Position numbers and translations under genes: made by a program. From NCBI GenBank assembly GCA_040954595.2, contig CM082596.2:5642001-5706000 (forward strand): 64,000 nt of DNA. Direction: 5' to 3'. Source of the stretch: Balanoglossus misakiensis. Its lineage: Eukaryota; Hemichordata. Under the pieces are notes generated by a model. The model worked only from the letters and a program-made list of their open reading frames with translations, searched no databases and was not told where the DNA came from. Below are positions 36,101 to 56,700 of the stretch, piece by piece; position 1 is the first letter of the stretch; every line of letters starts with the position of its first letter.

Positions 36101-38987
36101 CTGGGTGAGAGATGGGTGTGGGAGCAGTAGGGGTTATTAGTCATGCAGAACAATTCCAAGTGCATCTAGCTTCATCAATGTGCCTTTCCATCACACAAGT
36201 ACCATTTGAAGTATTGTAGAATCTCAACAGATATGCACAGAGTCAGTGAATCTCGGTGATCTGTTCTGTGTGAAGTCATCATCTGGGTGTTGGAAGATTA
36301 ACACACTTCCTCACACTTGCCTGTCAGTACCACTGTTCTACACTTGACCTCTTACTTCATTATTGATCTATGATAACGATCAAAGTCATTTAATTCAACA
36401 AGATCACAGGATGTAGTCCAACACACACCTGTCTGGCAAACTTCCAAAATGATTAACCCCATCACTATATTTATACCAACCACCAACTTCCAACCACCCA
36501 TCATATATTATCTGACTCCCCTAATCCAAGAAAATTTTTATTAGTGAATAATTTTTTGTGTGAGGGTACTGTGTACATGCACAAGTGAAACAGTTGATTT
36601 ATTAGCATAGATGTGTTGCCAGACCTCTGGCATTATTGCACGTTTTAATTTGAAACTGTTGGCATACTTTTGTGATGATTATCCAAGATGTGGATGTGAT
36701 AAGTGTGTGGGAGGGGAGTACCTGAAGTCTAAGTCATAGTTAAGGTGGTGTGTTGTCAACCAGGTGTAAAATTTAAGCCAATTGGGCAGGATATTGGCAA
36801 TGAGTTTTCTGTGTGCGATATTCAATGGGTCTTGAACTTCAAATGAAGTCAGATGATAGATAGAGCTCTTCCTGTGTGGGTTGATGGAGACGAAAAATGC
36901 AAACCAGTCCAGTGTTATGATAGTGAACAATCTTTGGTCGTCAAATTACTAAATGTTTAAATGCTGTGCCTGAAGGGAGGAGGGGGGATTAGGTTATGTT
37001 TTGTCTTGACCGTAAGAAAGAAGTCTGGCAGACTGAAGTGAAAATATTGAACTGATGTGTTTCTACTGTTGTGTTCATCTTGTGAGTGGAATAGGAGGGT
37101 CAAGGTTCAGTTGCTTGGTGAAAAAAGTACATATGTAAATTGCAAGTCGTGTGTTTCAATGAACGACCCATGACTGGTGTCATTGACTTCACTCTTGATG
37201 TCTTATTTATTTCTGCTGTATTGCATAGAAAAATGCTGCTGCCTTGTAAATTTACCGTGCTTTAGAAATCTATGAATAGCCTTCATTGTGTTTCATTCAA
37301 TTGTGTTGCTTGACAGCCAGCTCCTTATATATTGCCACATAAATGCTTTATGACCAGTCTTTTTAAAAACAAGTCCCTTCATCGGGTTCAGCTGACATGT
37401 GCAGAAATGATCCCCACTGTCTCTGGTAGCAGGAAGGGGTTGACGTACAGCGACTGCTTAATTTGTCAACACCAAGTAGCTCCACTAATTACTGAATGAA
37501 ATTGCTGTGTGCAGTGTAATACCAATATCGATAATGCTGATAAACCTGACACCAGCACAATGATGCTGTTGTTTGTATCGCACCACGCTAATTTCATACC
37601 AATTTGATATTGATATGAAATCTGATCCACATGTTTTAGTGCTCATTAACACTAGTAGAATGTGGAGATTTATAAATAACTGTGGGTTGACCGGACCGGG
37701 TTGTGCTTTTTTCCTCGACCTGGTGAAACCCTTTAGTGGCTACCGGTACAGTAAGTCAGTGGCAGTTGCGTTCAGAGGTCATGTAAGTTAGTGCATTTCT
37801 GCGATGTCTGTGTCCTTTTATCCACATGTGGTACACATCAGTTCATTGTTTACATGCAGAAGTGTTAATAAATTACTGTTCAGTCAAAATGTGCTTGGAA
37901 GATTTTCAGGTTTCCAAGTGTAAAGTTCATTCAGATCATCAGGTCAAGTCAGTTGAAATCTCTACATATCTGAGTATATATGATATGTGTAGCAAACTAA
38001 GTCAGTGTAGGAAAGTTTTAGGGACTCTAAATTGAGTAGAGTGCTGCAGTATTTATCTTCCTGGCATGCATGTACCAGCAGTTGTTGGTTCTCATGACCC
38101 TTGACCCCATGTGTGTCATGGGAAGGGATTGTTTGGCAGAAGACAAAAGGAACCCTTTTGCACACACACATACTAGGGTGTGTTTTATTTGCATAAAGGT
38201 TGACAGGAAGATCTCTATGTATGGTAACACACCCCGACTGCATGCACAGTTGGTCTGACCAGGTTGTAATGTCAACAAAGCACTTTATTTTGAGCATAAC
38301 AATTTGAAAGGAAACCGTGCCGTGTCTGGGAATAGGATAAAGTACACTGACTATTATTAAGATCAGGGCGAAGATTTTGTTACAAGGTGAATTGTGTACA
38401 GCATTTCAATTAGGTCTGGCAGTTTATATAATTAGCACAGCATGGGTGAACACATCTTTTGAGGAATTAAAATGTTTGTTTCGGAACTATTTTTCCCAGG
38501 TAGTCCAGATTATTATCTTTTGGTATAATTCTAGCGTTTCAAATCCCATATTTGAATTTAAACTTGAAGGAAAATTACTTTTGGGTTGAGCAGCTGAGTA
38601 AAATAATTTCCCTGTCTTGTTCATGAGCTAATGGGATTCAAAATTTGATATTTACAAATTATACTTTTTCCGGATGTTTATTGTGATGTGTTTGCTGGGA
38701 GAAAAATAAGAAATAACAAGTGAAACGGCGTATGTTTTGTTTACGACTGCAGACAGACGCGTTGAGATGTAGGGTGCGTAGTCGCGTTTGCGTCACAGGA
38801 TGGCTGTCCTCACGTTTTAGGTCGTATGTGGGATTTTTATGGTCAAGGTTCGTGTTTTGCATAGGGCAACGTTCGATAAATTACTGCGTCTCCTCGCAAC
38901 CGAACCACTGGAGTCGTAAATCACACGGCAAAGTGTGTACACTCCCAGTCAGGCATAGATAATCAGTCGGGCCTGTCCAATAAACAG

Positions 38988-39003
38988 GCTGCTTATAAGC
39001 AGC
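38988..39003. promoter_or_regulatory. Perfect 16-bp palindrome with CCAAT neighbour upstream of beta-catenin
   Basis: GCTGCTTATAAGCAGC is a perfect palindrome with a central TTATAA, about 10 bp after a CCAAT. The surrounding 38.7-39.3 kb has more CpG than its flanks. It could be a TATA-type core promoter of a beta-catenin transcript, or chance. No transcript evidence is available. Confidence 0.3.
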
Positions 39004-40210
39004 TTCCGTTCCCCTCTGGCTGCCATATTGATACTTGTTTTAGTCATAGTTGTCCTTGAGCACGAGCAAAAAAATCGGTGACCTTCAGATAGGGGGAAAA
39101 ACAGACGTGAGATGTGATCTCGTTTTCATTCAGTGTTCAACCGCTAAACCACTACCTCGGCTCCTGTATACGTCTTTTGGAAAATACCGAATTCGCTGGC
39201 CGCTTTTTTACTGGGAAAAGAACTGCGCAACGCCCGTGAGCGGACTGGTGTTGCGAGCTCGCATGTGCTTCCGTTACTGGGAATGTTTTGATAATGAGCA
39301 GCTGTAGAGACCAGTAGTATTTGGAACTGTAACAGGAATTTTCGTACAGGATTAGGATTTCGTACATGGTCTACCAGTTGTGCATGGTCAAACTGCTGTT
39401 GTGACTAAGGCTGATTTTCTTCTCGGAAAGTAATATCACACAGGTAGGCTTGATTACCTGAAGATTGATCTTCATTATAATTCATATGCGCAAAAATTGC
39501 AGAACTCAATTCCAGTCAGCAAAACCAAACCCTCCATTTTACCCAGAATTCACTCTGTTAAGAGTTGAGCCAGTGGGATGTGGAAAGAGACAAGAATTCC
39601 ATTCTTGTGATAATAGCGCCAGTGATGGCATTTTCGTTCCACGATTTGACCGCATCACTCAGGGCATCCTAAATCATGTAACGTTAGTTGTTGGCACACT
39701 GGTTATCTGAGAACAGTTCTGATATGGTTGGAATTTGTACAACATAGCTGTCTGTCGGCTTGTGGCTCTCTCAAGCTTAGCCCCCCGACAAGAGCATGCA
39801 TAGGGGTGCCACTCAGAACCGTGTGTGTATATTTAGATTGACAGGTTGTCATGTTGTGGCTGGTCACACCAGGTCAGACATCTTATTGGAGTGTATCAAA
39901 TCACGACTCACTTGTTCTGGAGTCGTGTTGTTAGGATTTAGATAGCTTAGTAGCATTTTTTTTAACCCAGTGTATGATGCGTTTCAGACAAGTGGCACAT
40001 AGCCCGATGATCATCCGGGAATTTCACAATACACACCGAGAATTCGTGCATCCAGTTCAGTCAACCAGTCTGATCGGGAGAGCAATCTATGAATCCATTC
40101 CAATGAGTCTGAATTTGCATATTTGATTAATTGTTATACGTTTCTTTCCACAGATCAAGCGCCTGTGCAGTTGTTTTATGTGAGGGCCTACAAACATTAA
40201 CACTACAGCC

Positions 40211-48153
<7,943 letters not shown>

Positions 48154-49509
48154 AATGAGATTTCTGTAGGCCAGAACACCGGCCTGCAAACAGACATGTC
48201 TTACGAGTGAAGGTCTTAGTCAAACCAGATTATTCTGTTTTCTTTTTGTGAATTTTGCAATTTGATGGGAGACGTTTTTCTGAGAACGGAATAGAAATTA
48301 ATTTCTTTGCAGGACGAGTTGATTATTTGACCAAATTTGCCAATACACAATAAATTTTGTTTATTAATGACGAAATTTTTGCTGAAATGGCCACTGAAAT
48401 TTTCTGCGATTTCATGGTGGCTTTTCAGTCACACCGGATTATACACTAGGACCTTCAGCTCTGTAAGAGAAAGATAAAGACAAATTTTATTGAAGTCAAG
48501 TTAAAAAGGAAACAAACATCCAAGTTTTAACAGCCAAAGTATGAACATACACAGTGAGCCACCAAAATAACTTTGTATTGTGACCTTCAAGACAGGCACA
48601 AGTTATACGGCAATTTTTTATAAGCCATATGCATGGACTTATCAAGTTTTTGACAGGCTTGCTATGACGCAAAAAATAACGAAGGAATCAACAACCTACC
48701 ATAACACGAGGCAACTCTCTTTGCTACTCTGAAGTGGGACCATGCTGGAACTATTCATGCTAAGAAATACTGCTTTTACCCACCCCTATATTTTAATACT
48801 TTTGGAAAGCAGTCTTTGTTCCGAAGCAGATGGGCTATCTCACCCCCATGGAATATAGGGGTGACAGCATGTAGTAAATTATAAATTTGACATGCATGCC
48901 TTTTTAAACAGAAAATCAATATGCATGTGTATGTGTGTGGTGTAGAGAGATTTTAAGAATCATGCAGTTTTTAGATGCAAAAAAAATCATATTTATGGCA
49001 TCATACCGTTACCACTGCTGTGTCGTTCAATGAGTACTTTCACTTAAATCTACAGAAATGAATTAGAAATGATTTTTTTAGCACCTAGCATTTACCATTC
49101 CCAAGAATCATAGTTTTGGAACGACAACGAAATTACAAGTTTTTCTGTCACAGGTTGTAAGTTTTTTCGTAGTTTGTATTTTTTTCCCCATAGTGGTAGC
49201 AGAAATTGAATTTTTTAAAGACGTAGAAGAATTTATCCAAATATTACGTACAAATCATGATTTTTAGCAGACATATTTTCATAAAATCTAGATACCTGAC
49301 TGTTTTATGTAAACTGTGTTTTTCTTTTCTTTTGATAATGCTTTTCCCTTTTCACTGTTAAACTTTCATTGTAGACTGTTTTTGGGGGTGTGAATGGTTG
49401 GGGTGCCTTTTTGTGGGCATTTGCTATTGTAGCGCCATTTTGCTGCCTTGCATATATATATATACATAGTAGAGTTTAGGATATTTGTGCGTTCTTACTT
49501 TCTGTGATA

Positions 49510-49515
49510 AATAAA
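49510..49515 (+). terminator. Distal beta-catenin poly(A) signal
   Basis: AATAAA followed by an A-rich and then GT-rich stretch (GCTTTGTGTTTT), a normal cleavage context. It gives a 3' UTR of about 1.4 kb. Confidence 0.6.
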
Positions 49516-49949
49516 GGAGTATTACATTTTAGAAAAAAAAACGCTTTGTGTTTTATTTAAGATGTCAGCAGAGCTTGTCAAAAATGCCAACAGTAGTTTT
49601 TATTTCACAACCTCTAGATTCCAAAACGGACTCAATGAAATCTGCACGCCCAAATGAAATGACCATGAAACTAACTGCCGTAGGGGTCATAGGAAACGGA
49701 AGTATGGCCTGTGGTTTCTCCACAGTTTGATCTTGACTCATGAAGGAACAACTTGACCTTGAGGGGAAATGGCCAATTCATTACCAGGAAGTTTATACCA
49801 AACAGGTCATTTTGGCCGGGGGCGAAGATCATCTTTTGTCTATGGACCATGTGACTACCAAACAGTAACTTACATGCACTGCCTAGGTGAGAACAGCGCC
49901 CTCAAGTGAAACATACACGTGAATATGTTTGATGACATTTTCTTGCATG

Positions 49950-49955
49950 TTTATT
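49950..49955 (-). terminator. Candidate PDE12 poly(A) signal
   Basis: AATAAA on the minus strand about 255 bp downstream of the PDE12 stop. Confidence 0.45.
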
Positions 49956-50209
49956 TCTTCAAAATACATGATCATTGAGTGGATCTGTTGATATTTCTGA
50001 ACAACTGTATACACTGCACTATTACCCATCAGGCAATGCTGAGACAGAAAATAAAATCTAATTTGATAAGCATTCTACAAAAGACAAGCAGAACCTAATC
50101 GGCCAATCAAAAGCGGTAATGCACATCTCCTAGGGGATGCTGAGATTTGTCAACATTTTGAATGGGTGTGACTTGTGTGAAAGCCTGTGATTGGTCAGGT
50201 GCAGTGTGA

Positions 50210-53200
50210 TCAACAGCTAGCTGACGAATCGCTGCGAGTCCACGCCAGATCACAGGCTAAGGCTAAATGATCAGAAGGGAACACAACACTGGGCAGAGCT
50301 GTGTGCAGCGACAGTTCATCCTCCGTTGGCATCGGTATCACTTGGAGGACGTCGAAGTTCTTGTCGATGAAAATGTAGTCGATCGCCGCTTTGAAGCCTG
50401 CCACAAAGTTGGTGTAGTCGGGGAGACCACAGGCGCTGCGGAAGTCAAAGGTGTGTTGGAGTGTCACGTCTTCAATGTGTTCATCCTTGCCAGCTGAAGA
50501 AGAGAGAAAAAAATATAATGTAGCAAGGTTAATGTTTGTTGTCATTTATGCAATATGGTACTGCTAAGTGCTCTTATTCCTAAATGTATTATTGGTATAG
50601 TATACATTACATGTAACATTTTTGTTCTATTGGTCATCTATCTGGCTAAATGTTAGCTGTCATACACATCTTTTTTACTGACAAATCATGACTTTTTCCA
50701 CTAACTTTGGTAGTGCATATGTGAGCTTCAGGTAGCAAGAAGACTGATACAGATTGTATAATGCTATTGGATACCCACTGGGTAAATACCTGTAAATGGT
50801 ACCACTTCTTACCTGAGTGCCAGTCTGCGTAGTTTGCTGGTATCGACTTGGTGGTCATGTATTTGTAGACTCCATATTTGGGATCGCTGTTAAAATCCCC
50901 ACAAAGCATTATGGGAAGCCCACTTTCTCCACCCTGGGTTGGAAAAAAAATTATGATATGTTAAATAAAAATGATCACATATTCTTTCTGGTATTAAATT
51001 CTGTGCGTGATACATAAGTGAATGAAATGTCTGACGTTTTAAGACTGTTCTGCCAGTCAAACCCATATGCATTTGCATCGGACTGTCTTCAAAACCACTT
51101 TTGTCATATAGCGCCCCCAATCAGCTACACACAAAAAAAACTTTGTTCTAGCAGCACTGGTTCAGTAGTACAACAGCAATCAACACTACATACCTCTGTA
51201 CAGTGGAGGGTTTTGACATGTTGTAAATGTCTCAGGATCAACTCTGTCTGAAGGAGTCTGACATTGGCCGCCTTTGGATGGTAGTACAGATGAGTGTTGG
51301 CCACACATAGCTTCCTCTTGGGTTCCGAAGTCGTCTCCAATATGGCAACCTGCATGGGAGAGGAAAGAAAGGCAAAGAGCTATATGTATCCAGGGCGTCA
51401 ACTGGGCACTTAATGGCGCTTCATGTCAACCCTAACTATCAACCTAAATATCAATTGATCTCTGAACAGAATAGGCAGAATTGAATTGATTTTTTACCTG
51501 CAGAATAGCAGACCTGGTCATGACTTTCTGCAACAGGGCAGCGGACGTAGAAACCTTTCCAAGTAAATCACTGTTCCTATCCTCCTTCAGGTAGTCATTC
51601 AGCTTGATGTCATGTCGTGAAATTAATCTGAAACAAACAAACTGTGAGTAAATTACACTGTGATACATCTGTCTAGACGTCTTCACTTATTATAAAGGCA
51701 AACATGCAAGGAATGTGATAGTTTTACGTACTGTTCCGTTTCACTTATCTCTCTGAATTATCTTAAAACAATACATATCAAGATCAAACTGCTGAGTTAT
51801 AGCTCACCTGAATTTGTCTTTCCGATAGAAGATGGCTTCCCCTTCCCTGATCTCTCCAGCTTTTCCAGTGTATATGCCTTCCATTCCATCCAACTGCAGT
51901 ACCGGATAGAGTGCGGTATTGTACAGTTTCTTCGCCATCTCTTGTAAGCAGATAATATCTGCATTGTATCCTGCAAGAGGCCATGGATCATAATGTGAAG
52001 TTGATTGAGAAGTGGAACTCTAAGAAAAACTCTAAGGAAAAGTTTTCCAGTTACCATTAGGAGGTCTGATAGAACTATATTCACACCTGTGATTTCTTTT
52101 ATGATCAGCTGTTCTCTGTAATCCACATGTAGTGCGTATGGTGCGCAGTATGGGAAGAGGACGTTCTGAGCAAATTCTGTCGTCGCATATGGGTCTGCCA
52201 GTATGTTGTAGGATACCACTCGAAAACTGGAAACGAAAAAAAAGGTTCATTTTAAATTATAGTGTCAAGATGTTCTTTTAGTGTTTTAGATTATATCAAG
52301 TAATGCAAATCAGACCAAGTGTAAATAAAAACACAACATTATACAAATGTACTATAATTAATAAACCTACCCTACATCTTCAACTCTTTTCTGAGTGTAC
52401 AAGTGTCTGTGCTCAAACGGACATAACCCTGGGCCAGCTGATACCTCAGGACTGGCTACAACTTCTTGTGAAATACCATCCTTACTTCCATCTCGTGGAA
52501 CACACAGTACTTTCAACTTGTGACCAATGTCAAGGTTTGTTGGTTTGTAAACTTTCCCTTTGGAAATTTCTGTCCATTTGTCTGGGACTCGAGTTGAGCT
52601 TATGTCAATTTTCAGTATGTTCCTCGCGACTGCCCCTGATTCGGTGGATGCCGTTTCCATGGCAACGTCCCCGTCCTCTTCTTGATCATTCTTCATCACC
52701 GCCGCCTCTGATTGGTCGGCGTTTTCTTTCCTGTCCTCTGATTGGTTCTGTCCCACCTTCACCTCCCTGTACCATATGAAGTCACTTTCCTCTAATTGCC
52801 CAAAGTCGATTTCCACTCTAGGGTACACTGGGAACCCCGCCATTATAGAATTAGGGAGGCTTAAATTGACAATCGTGGGTGGGTTTCTGACAACTTTATA
52901 TTCTTGCGTTCCGATGTTGAGAGTTGCCCCGTCCTGCCACGCCTCCGCGTTGGTGACATCGTCCGCGACCTTAACGTTGTTCATGAAAAGGGATGCTGTC
53001 AGTTCATTTGAAACAGCTACGTAGTCTTCTTTCATCCTCTTGCGCTTCTTACCCATCGAAGCCTTCGCGACGTTGTTAGTTATGCGAGCCAGAGATTTGC
53101 CCAGGGCCTCCGTCTGTTCCCGCAGGAGGTTAGCGTGCTTCTCGCCGTGGACGAAAGATATCACCATGTCCTTTTCGGTCGGAACACATCTGACTGTTAC

Positions 53201-53284
53201 TTTTTCTATGTTATCCATCGTGGTACTAACTGATCTACAGTACGGAATAAACCGCCGAAATAAAAGGTGGAAGTTCTTTAACAT
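50210..53284 (-). CDS. PDE12: 2',5'-phosphodiesterase 12, mitochondrial
   Basis: PDE12 trims poly(A) from mitochondrial RNA and degrades 2-5A oligomers. Exons, in gene order: 52371-53284, 52087-52226, 51808-51970, 51498-51627, 51194-51349, 50813-50933, 50210-50493 (TGA). Phases close to 635 residues (human 609 as I recall). Residues 1-22 (MLKNFHLLFRRFIPYCRSVS) are basic and aromatic without acids, a good mitochondrial presequence. A second Met at 23 begins the conserved N-terminal domain (AWQDGATLNIG, RNPPTIVNLSLP, IMAGFPVYP). The exonuclease-endonuclease-phosphatase domain follows: VVSYNILADPYATTEF, the catalytic Glu in IICLQEM, VANTHLYYHPK, CGDFNSDP, AIDYIFID and PSDHLALACDL. All metal and catalytic residues expected of the family are present. 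It is head to head with the SLC4 locus. Confidence 0.95.
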
Positions 53285-53714
53285 GGACTACTAATTCTTG
53301 CACAACATTTATTGCTGATGGGTTACATGTGGGTTCTGCAACTTTCGTTAGTTCGTTTATCAATACCTCCACTGCAAGAAATGAGCGCCCTCCATTTCAT
53401 TTATTACATTTCGCGATTTAGGAGTGACTGAACCTGATATTCTGACGATTTTTGACGAATTTTCTCTGAAATTTGTGGAAATTCCCTCCAGTTGGTCTCG
53501 TCGGAAGTCCCCGAAAGCTTAAAAACGGCGATCGTCAAGGCATTAGGTGGAAATTGTCGTCTTTTATTCTAGAATTACGGGTGTAAACAAGCAACATCGC
53601 GTCGCAGTCTGCAGACACAGTGTGCAAGTGATTTCCGAGCGATTATGGCTTCTGCGTACGGCTAGACGCGTGGACACTTTTCTTTCGAAATTCCCCGCAG
53701 AAAACGCTAGCGAG
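53285..53714. promoter_or_regulatory. Divergent promoter of PDE12 and the SLC4 gene
   Basis: CpG-containing sequence directly upstream of the PDE12 start. A strong donor (GAG|GTAAGT at 53715) closes a stretch with no long frame, so bases up to 53714 may be a non-coding first exon of the plus-strand gene. The exon start is not defined. Confidence 0.4.
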
Positions 53715-56700
53715 GTAAGTGAAAACCTAACAAAATTTACCACAAACATTAAAGGTGTGATATATCCAAAAATTGCGTCGGTCTTTTCAAAATTATTGAG
53801 GCTGTGTCGCGTTTTTAGCAGGGGGCGTTTCGCGCTCAGCGCAGGCTGTATGCAAATACGCCATGTTCAATGCAACGCATTCAGAGAAGTGCACGTGACT
53901 ACTAGCACATGTACTTGTTTACAATGCGTTGCCGTGCACAGTGATCGTACGCGTCACTGAAGTAGGTGCCACCATTTCGCGTATTTTGGCAACTGCAATA
54001 ATATGGTGCGATTTTTACTGTCGCCTTTATGCAAAGGATTAAATCCTCGAACAATTGCACATGATTTTTTTCTCTCAGTTGTCACAAACAAGCAGTTTTC
54101 AGACCCCGCCCATATGCAGTGTTTGTTTCATGACACTGTAAGATCACAAGAACGATTTTATACCTATGGAGCTGTTGATTTATTTTGCAATCGTTTTGCG
54201 TATTATTAAGTTATTCAGGAACAAGTGTAAGCCTATTAGTAAATTTTCAATTTGTTGCACGTTTATTACACAATGAAATTGAATGCACATTGTAATTGTG
54301 TATAATGAACTACATAACCTAGTTAACTATCCCCAAGTCTTCATTGACAAATACATGCAAGGAAGAAAACAATGACAATGCAGCCAATTGTTCTCTGTTT
54401 GCTGGCCTGCCCTTTGTTTGAGCTAGGGTACCACCAGGGTGTATTCATATGTTGTATTCAGGCCATTAGCCCCCAATTTGGTGGCCAAAGACTGACCTCA
54501 ATTGTTATGGGTTGTGAAACTGCATCATCAGACATTAATGAGTCACATCCTCTTGACTAATAACTAGTTTGCTGTAAACTTAACTATAGCATATTATAAA
54601 TATTTGTTGCACTCATGCTACATAAAGGCAAGTTATTTTGCCAGTTATTGATTAACTTTGGTAAGACTGGTTTTAAGATAAATATAAACCTATATGACTT
54701 GAATTTTAATTAATTTACATATTACTTCTTAAAATGGTGAATAGCAATTGAGATATGTATTTGGCAAATTATTCAGTCATTATAAGTTTATGCTGATCAT
54801 GTCGCAGTGAGGAAGAGAAAGAATTTTCCATAGCAACTAATATATTCAATAGGGTCAACCGTCATATTTTGCGGGCACAGCTGTTTTTATATCACAGTCA
54901 GTTGTTTTTTACACCAGCTGCTAAATGCTACATCCCTGTTAAATAGGAGACACCATTAGCAGTTTCAGGGGAATCATACTGGCATTGCTTGCAGTATTTT
55001 CCACTTTTTCTATGATTTTGATCACTTCTGAATTTTCATCTGTGATCAGCAGTCTGCTAATTAAATTAATGCTATTTTGTGTACCAGATTTTAAAATTAA
55101 TTCAAGTGATTTGTAGGGAATATTACTGAGAAAATTATATATTGAGACTGAGTAAGCGTTTATTTCAATAGGCAATGAACAGGATGTTTGCTCCACGCCC
55201 ATACCCATAACCGGTCTTTTCTCTCCTGCTTCCTAAAGAATAGACTGTTTCTAAACCATTTTTGGCATCTTCTACTGATAAATTTAAGTGATGTGAGAGT
55301 ATAGAAATGACACATGAACCACAATTAAGTCATCTAACCACAGACTGAAAGTGACAGCACATCAGAGAACATTTATATTTCATGCATGATCATGCGTCAA
55401 TATTTTATTCAAGATTCAAGGCTGAAAATTAACTGCAGTGACATGTGAAAGTCAACACCACTATATGTCTATAAAAGCAGTGCTGAATACGAGTCAACAT
55501 AATATACGAAGTAGGGTGGCCTTCAGTAATTCATAACCATTTCCCTGTAATGAAGAGTTCTATAGCATGCAATCTTTTCATTTGTTAAGAGTACTAGTAC
55601 TGTAGTGGAATTTATTGTGTACAGATATTTACAAGACTGTTTTCATTCTGGGCTGAGAGGCCTTGACCCATTCACTTCCTCACATTGTTTAAATCCATTG
55701 TTTTTTATAGTGCAGTGTGACCCATAGACAACAAGGGGGGCGTTACTAGTATTTCTAGATGAGTGGAAGTCAATTTAATATACATGTATGAGGGGCGAAT
55801 TCATGTATTTAACAGAACTGTAAATATAGCCGACTTGGCTAATTTTATAAATGTTTTCAATTGATCACTCATGTTCATTTCATATACCCCAGTGATAAAG
55901 ATCTAGCAAAGGTAAAAACAACTTGTCAAAACACCAGACATAAAGATAGCAATATGAGAGTATGTACACCAAACAAACTTTATGTTTATGTTATTTGCTC
56001 CAGATTTTTTTGTCTGCAGTGCTGATTTTACTGCAGTGTTAAGTGTGCTTTATCAGTCATGTGATGGTGCTATAAAATGTTGTTTCACAAGTTAGAGCCT
56101 ATTTAAGAGATCACTTTGTTTATATGTCATATTTGACTACCAGTACCTATATGTAAGTAACTAGCCTGATTCAATGACTGGTTGAGAGGTGAATGAAGTA
56201 ACGTATTTGTCCTGTTATGATTGAGGGTGGGCAATTGTACTTTATTTATCACAGTTTGATTGATGCATTAATTAATGTTCTTATACATAGGACACTAAAC
56301 TAAACACCTGTTTTGCAAATCTTTGGTGTTTTGCACAGTCAGTGATGTTTTCCTATGATATATTACAAAAAGTCAATACAATTTATCTGCAGTAATGCCT
56401 AGGACTTTACTGATCTTGGCTATGTTGTTTGCTATGACTGATCAGATAGTCTGCTTGGAATGATGACATCATCGTATACATCTAGCTTGATAAAATTGAT
56501 AAATTGGTAAATTACGTGCAGTGAATTATACAAGCTTGAAACAATTAGAAACAATTAGAAATGTGGCTTTGAGAAAATAGCACAGGTAGCATGCATCTCC
56601 ACCTAAAAATGTGAATGGGATATTGGCAGTTAAAACAGAATTCTATTATTCATTGGACAGGTGTTTGTCCCGGTATGTCCACTTAACAGGTTCTTTTTCG

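Larger units (their letters stand above)
30445..40153. other. Spacer: NBR1 3' UTR, then beta-catenin upstream region
   Basis: 9.7 kb without a coding region I can defend. AATAAA hexamers at 31928-31933 and 32016-32021, and ATTAAA at 30678-30683, are candidate NBR1 poly(A) signals. A perfect-stem hairpin lies at 32180-32272, an 11-bp inverted repeat at 32895-32954, six TGTACA palindromes at 33071-33155, and a G14 run at 35952-35965. The beta-catenin promoter and a non-coding first exon must lie here, because an acceptor (TTTCTTTCCACAG, ending 40153) precedes the first coding exon. CpG-containing stretches near 33.7-34.7 kb and 38.7-39.3 kb are the candidates. Confidence 0.45.
48154..50209. other. 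Convergent 3' UTRs of beta-catenin and PDE12
   Basis: AATAAA at 48349-48354 (proximal) and 49510-49515 (distal) can end beta-catenin mRNA. TTTATT at 49950-49955 reads AATAAA for PDE12, about 255 bp past its stop. A 12-bp inverted repeat (CACCCCTATATT at 48781-48792 and its complement at 48852-48863) could form a stem in the beta-catenin 3' UTR. No gene is seen. Confidence 0.55.
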
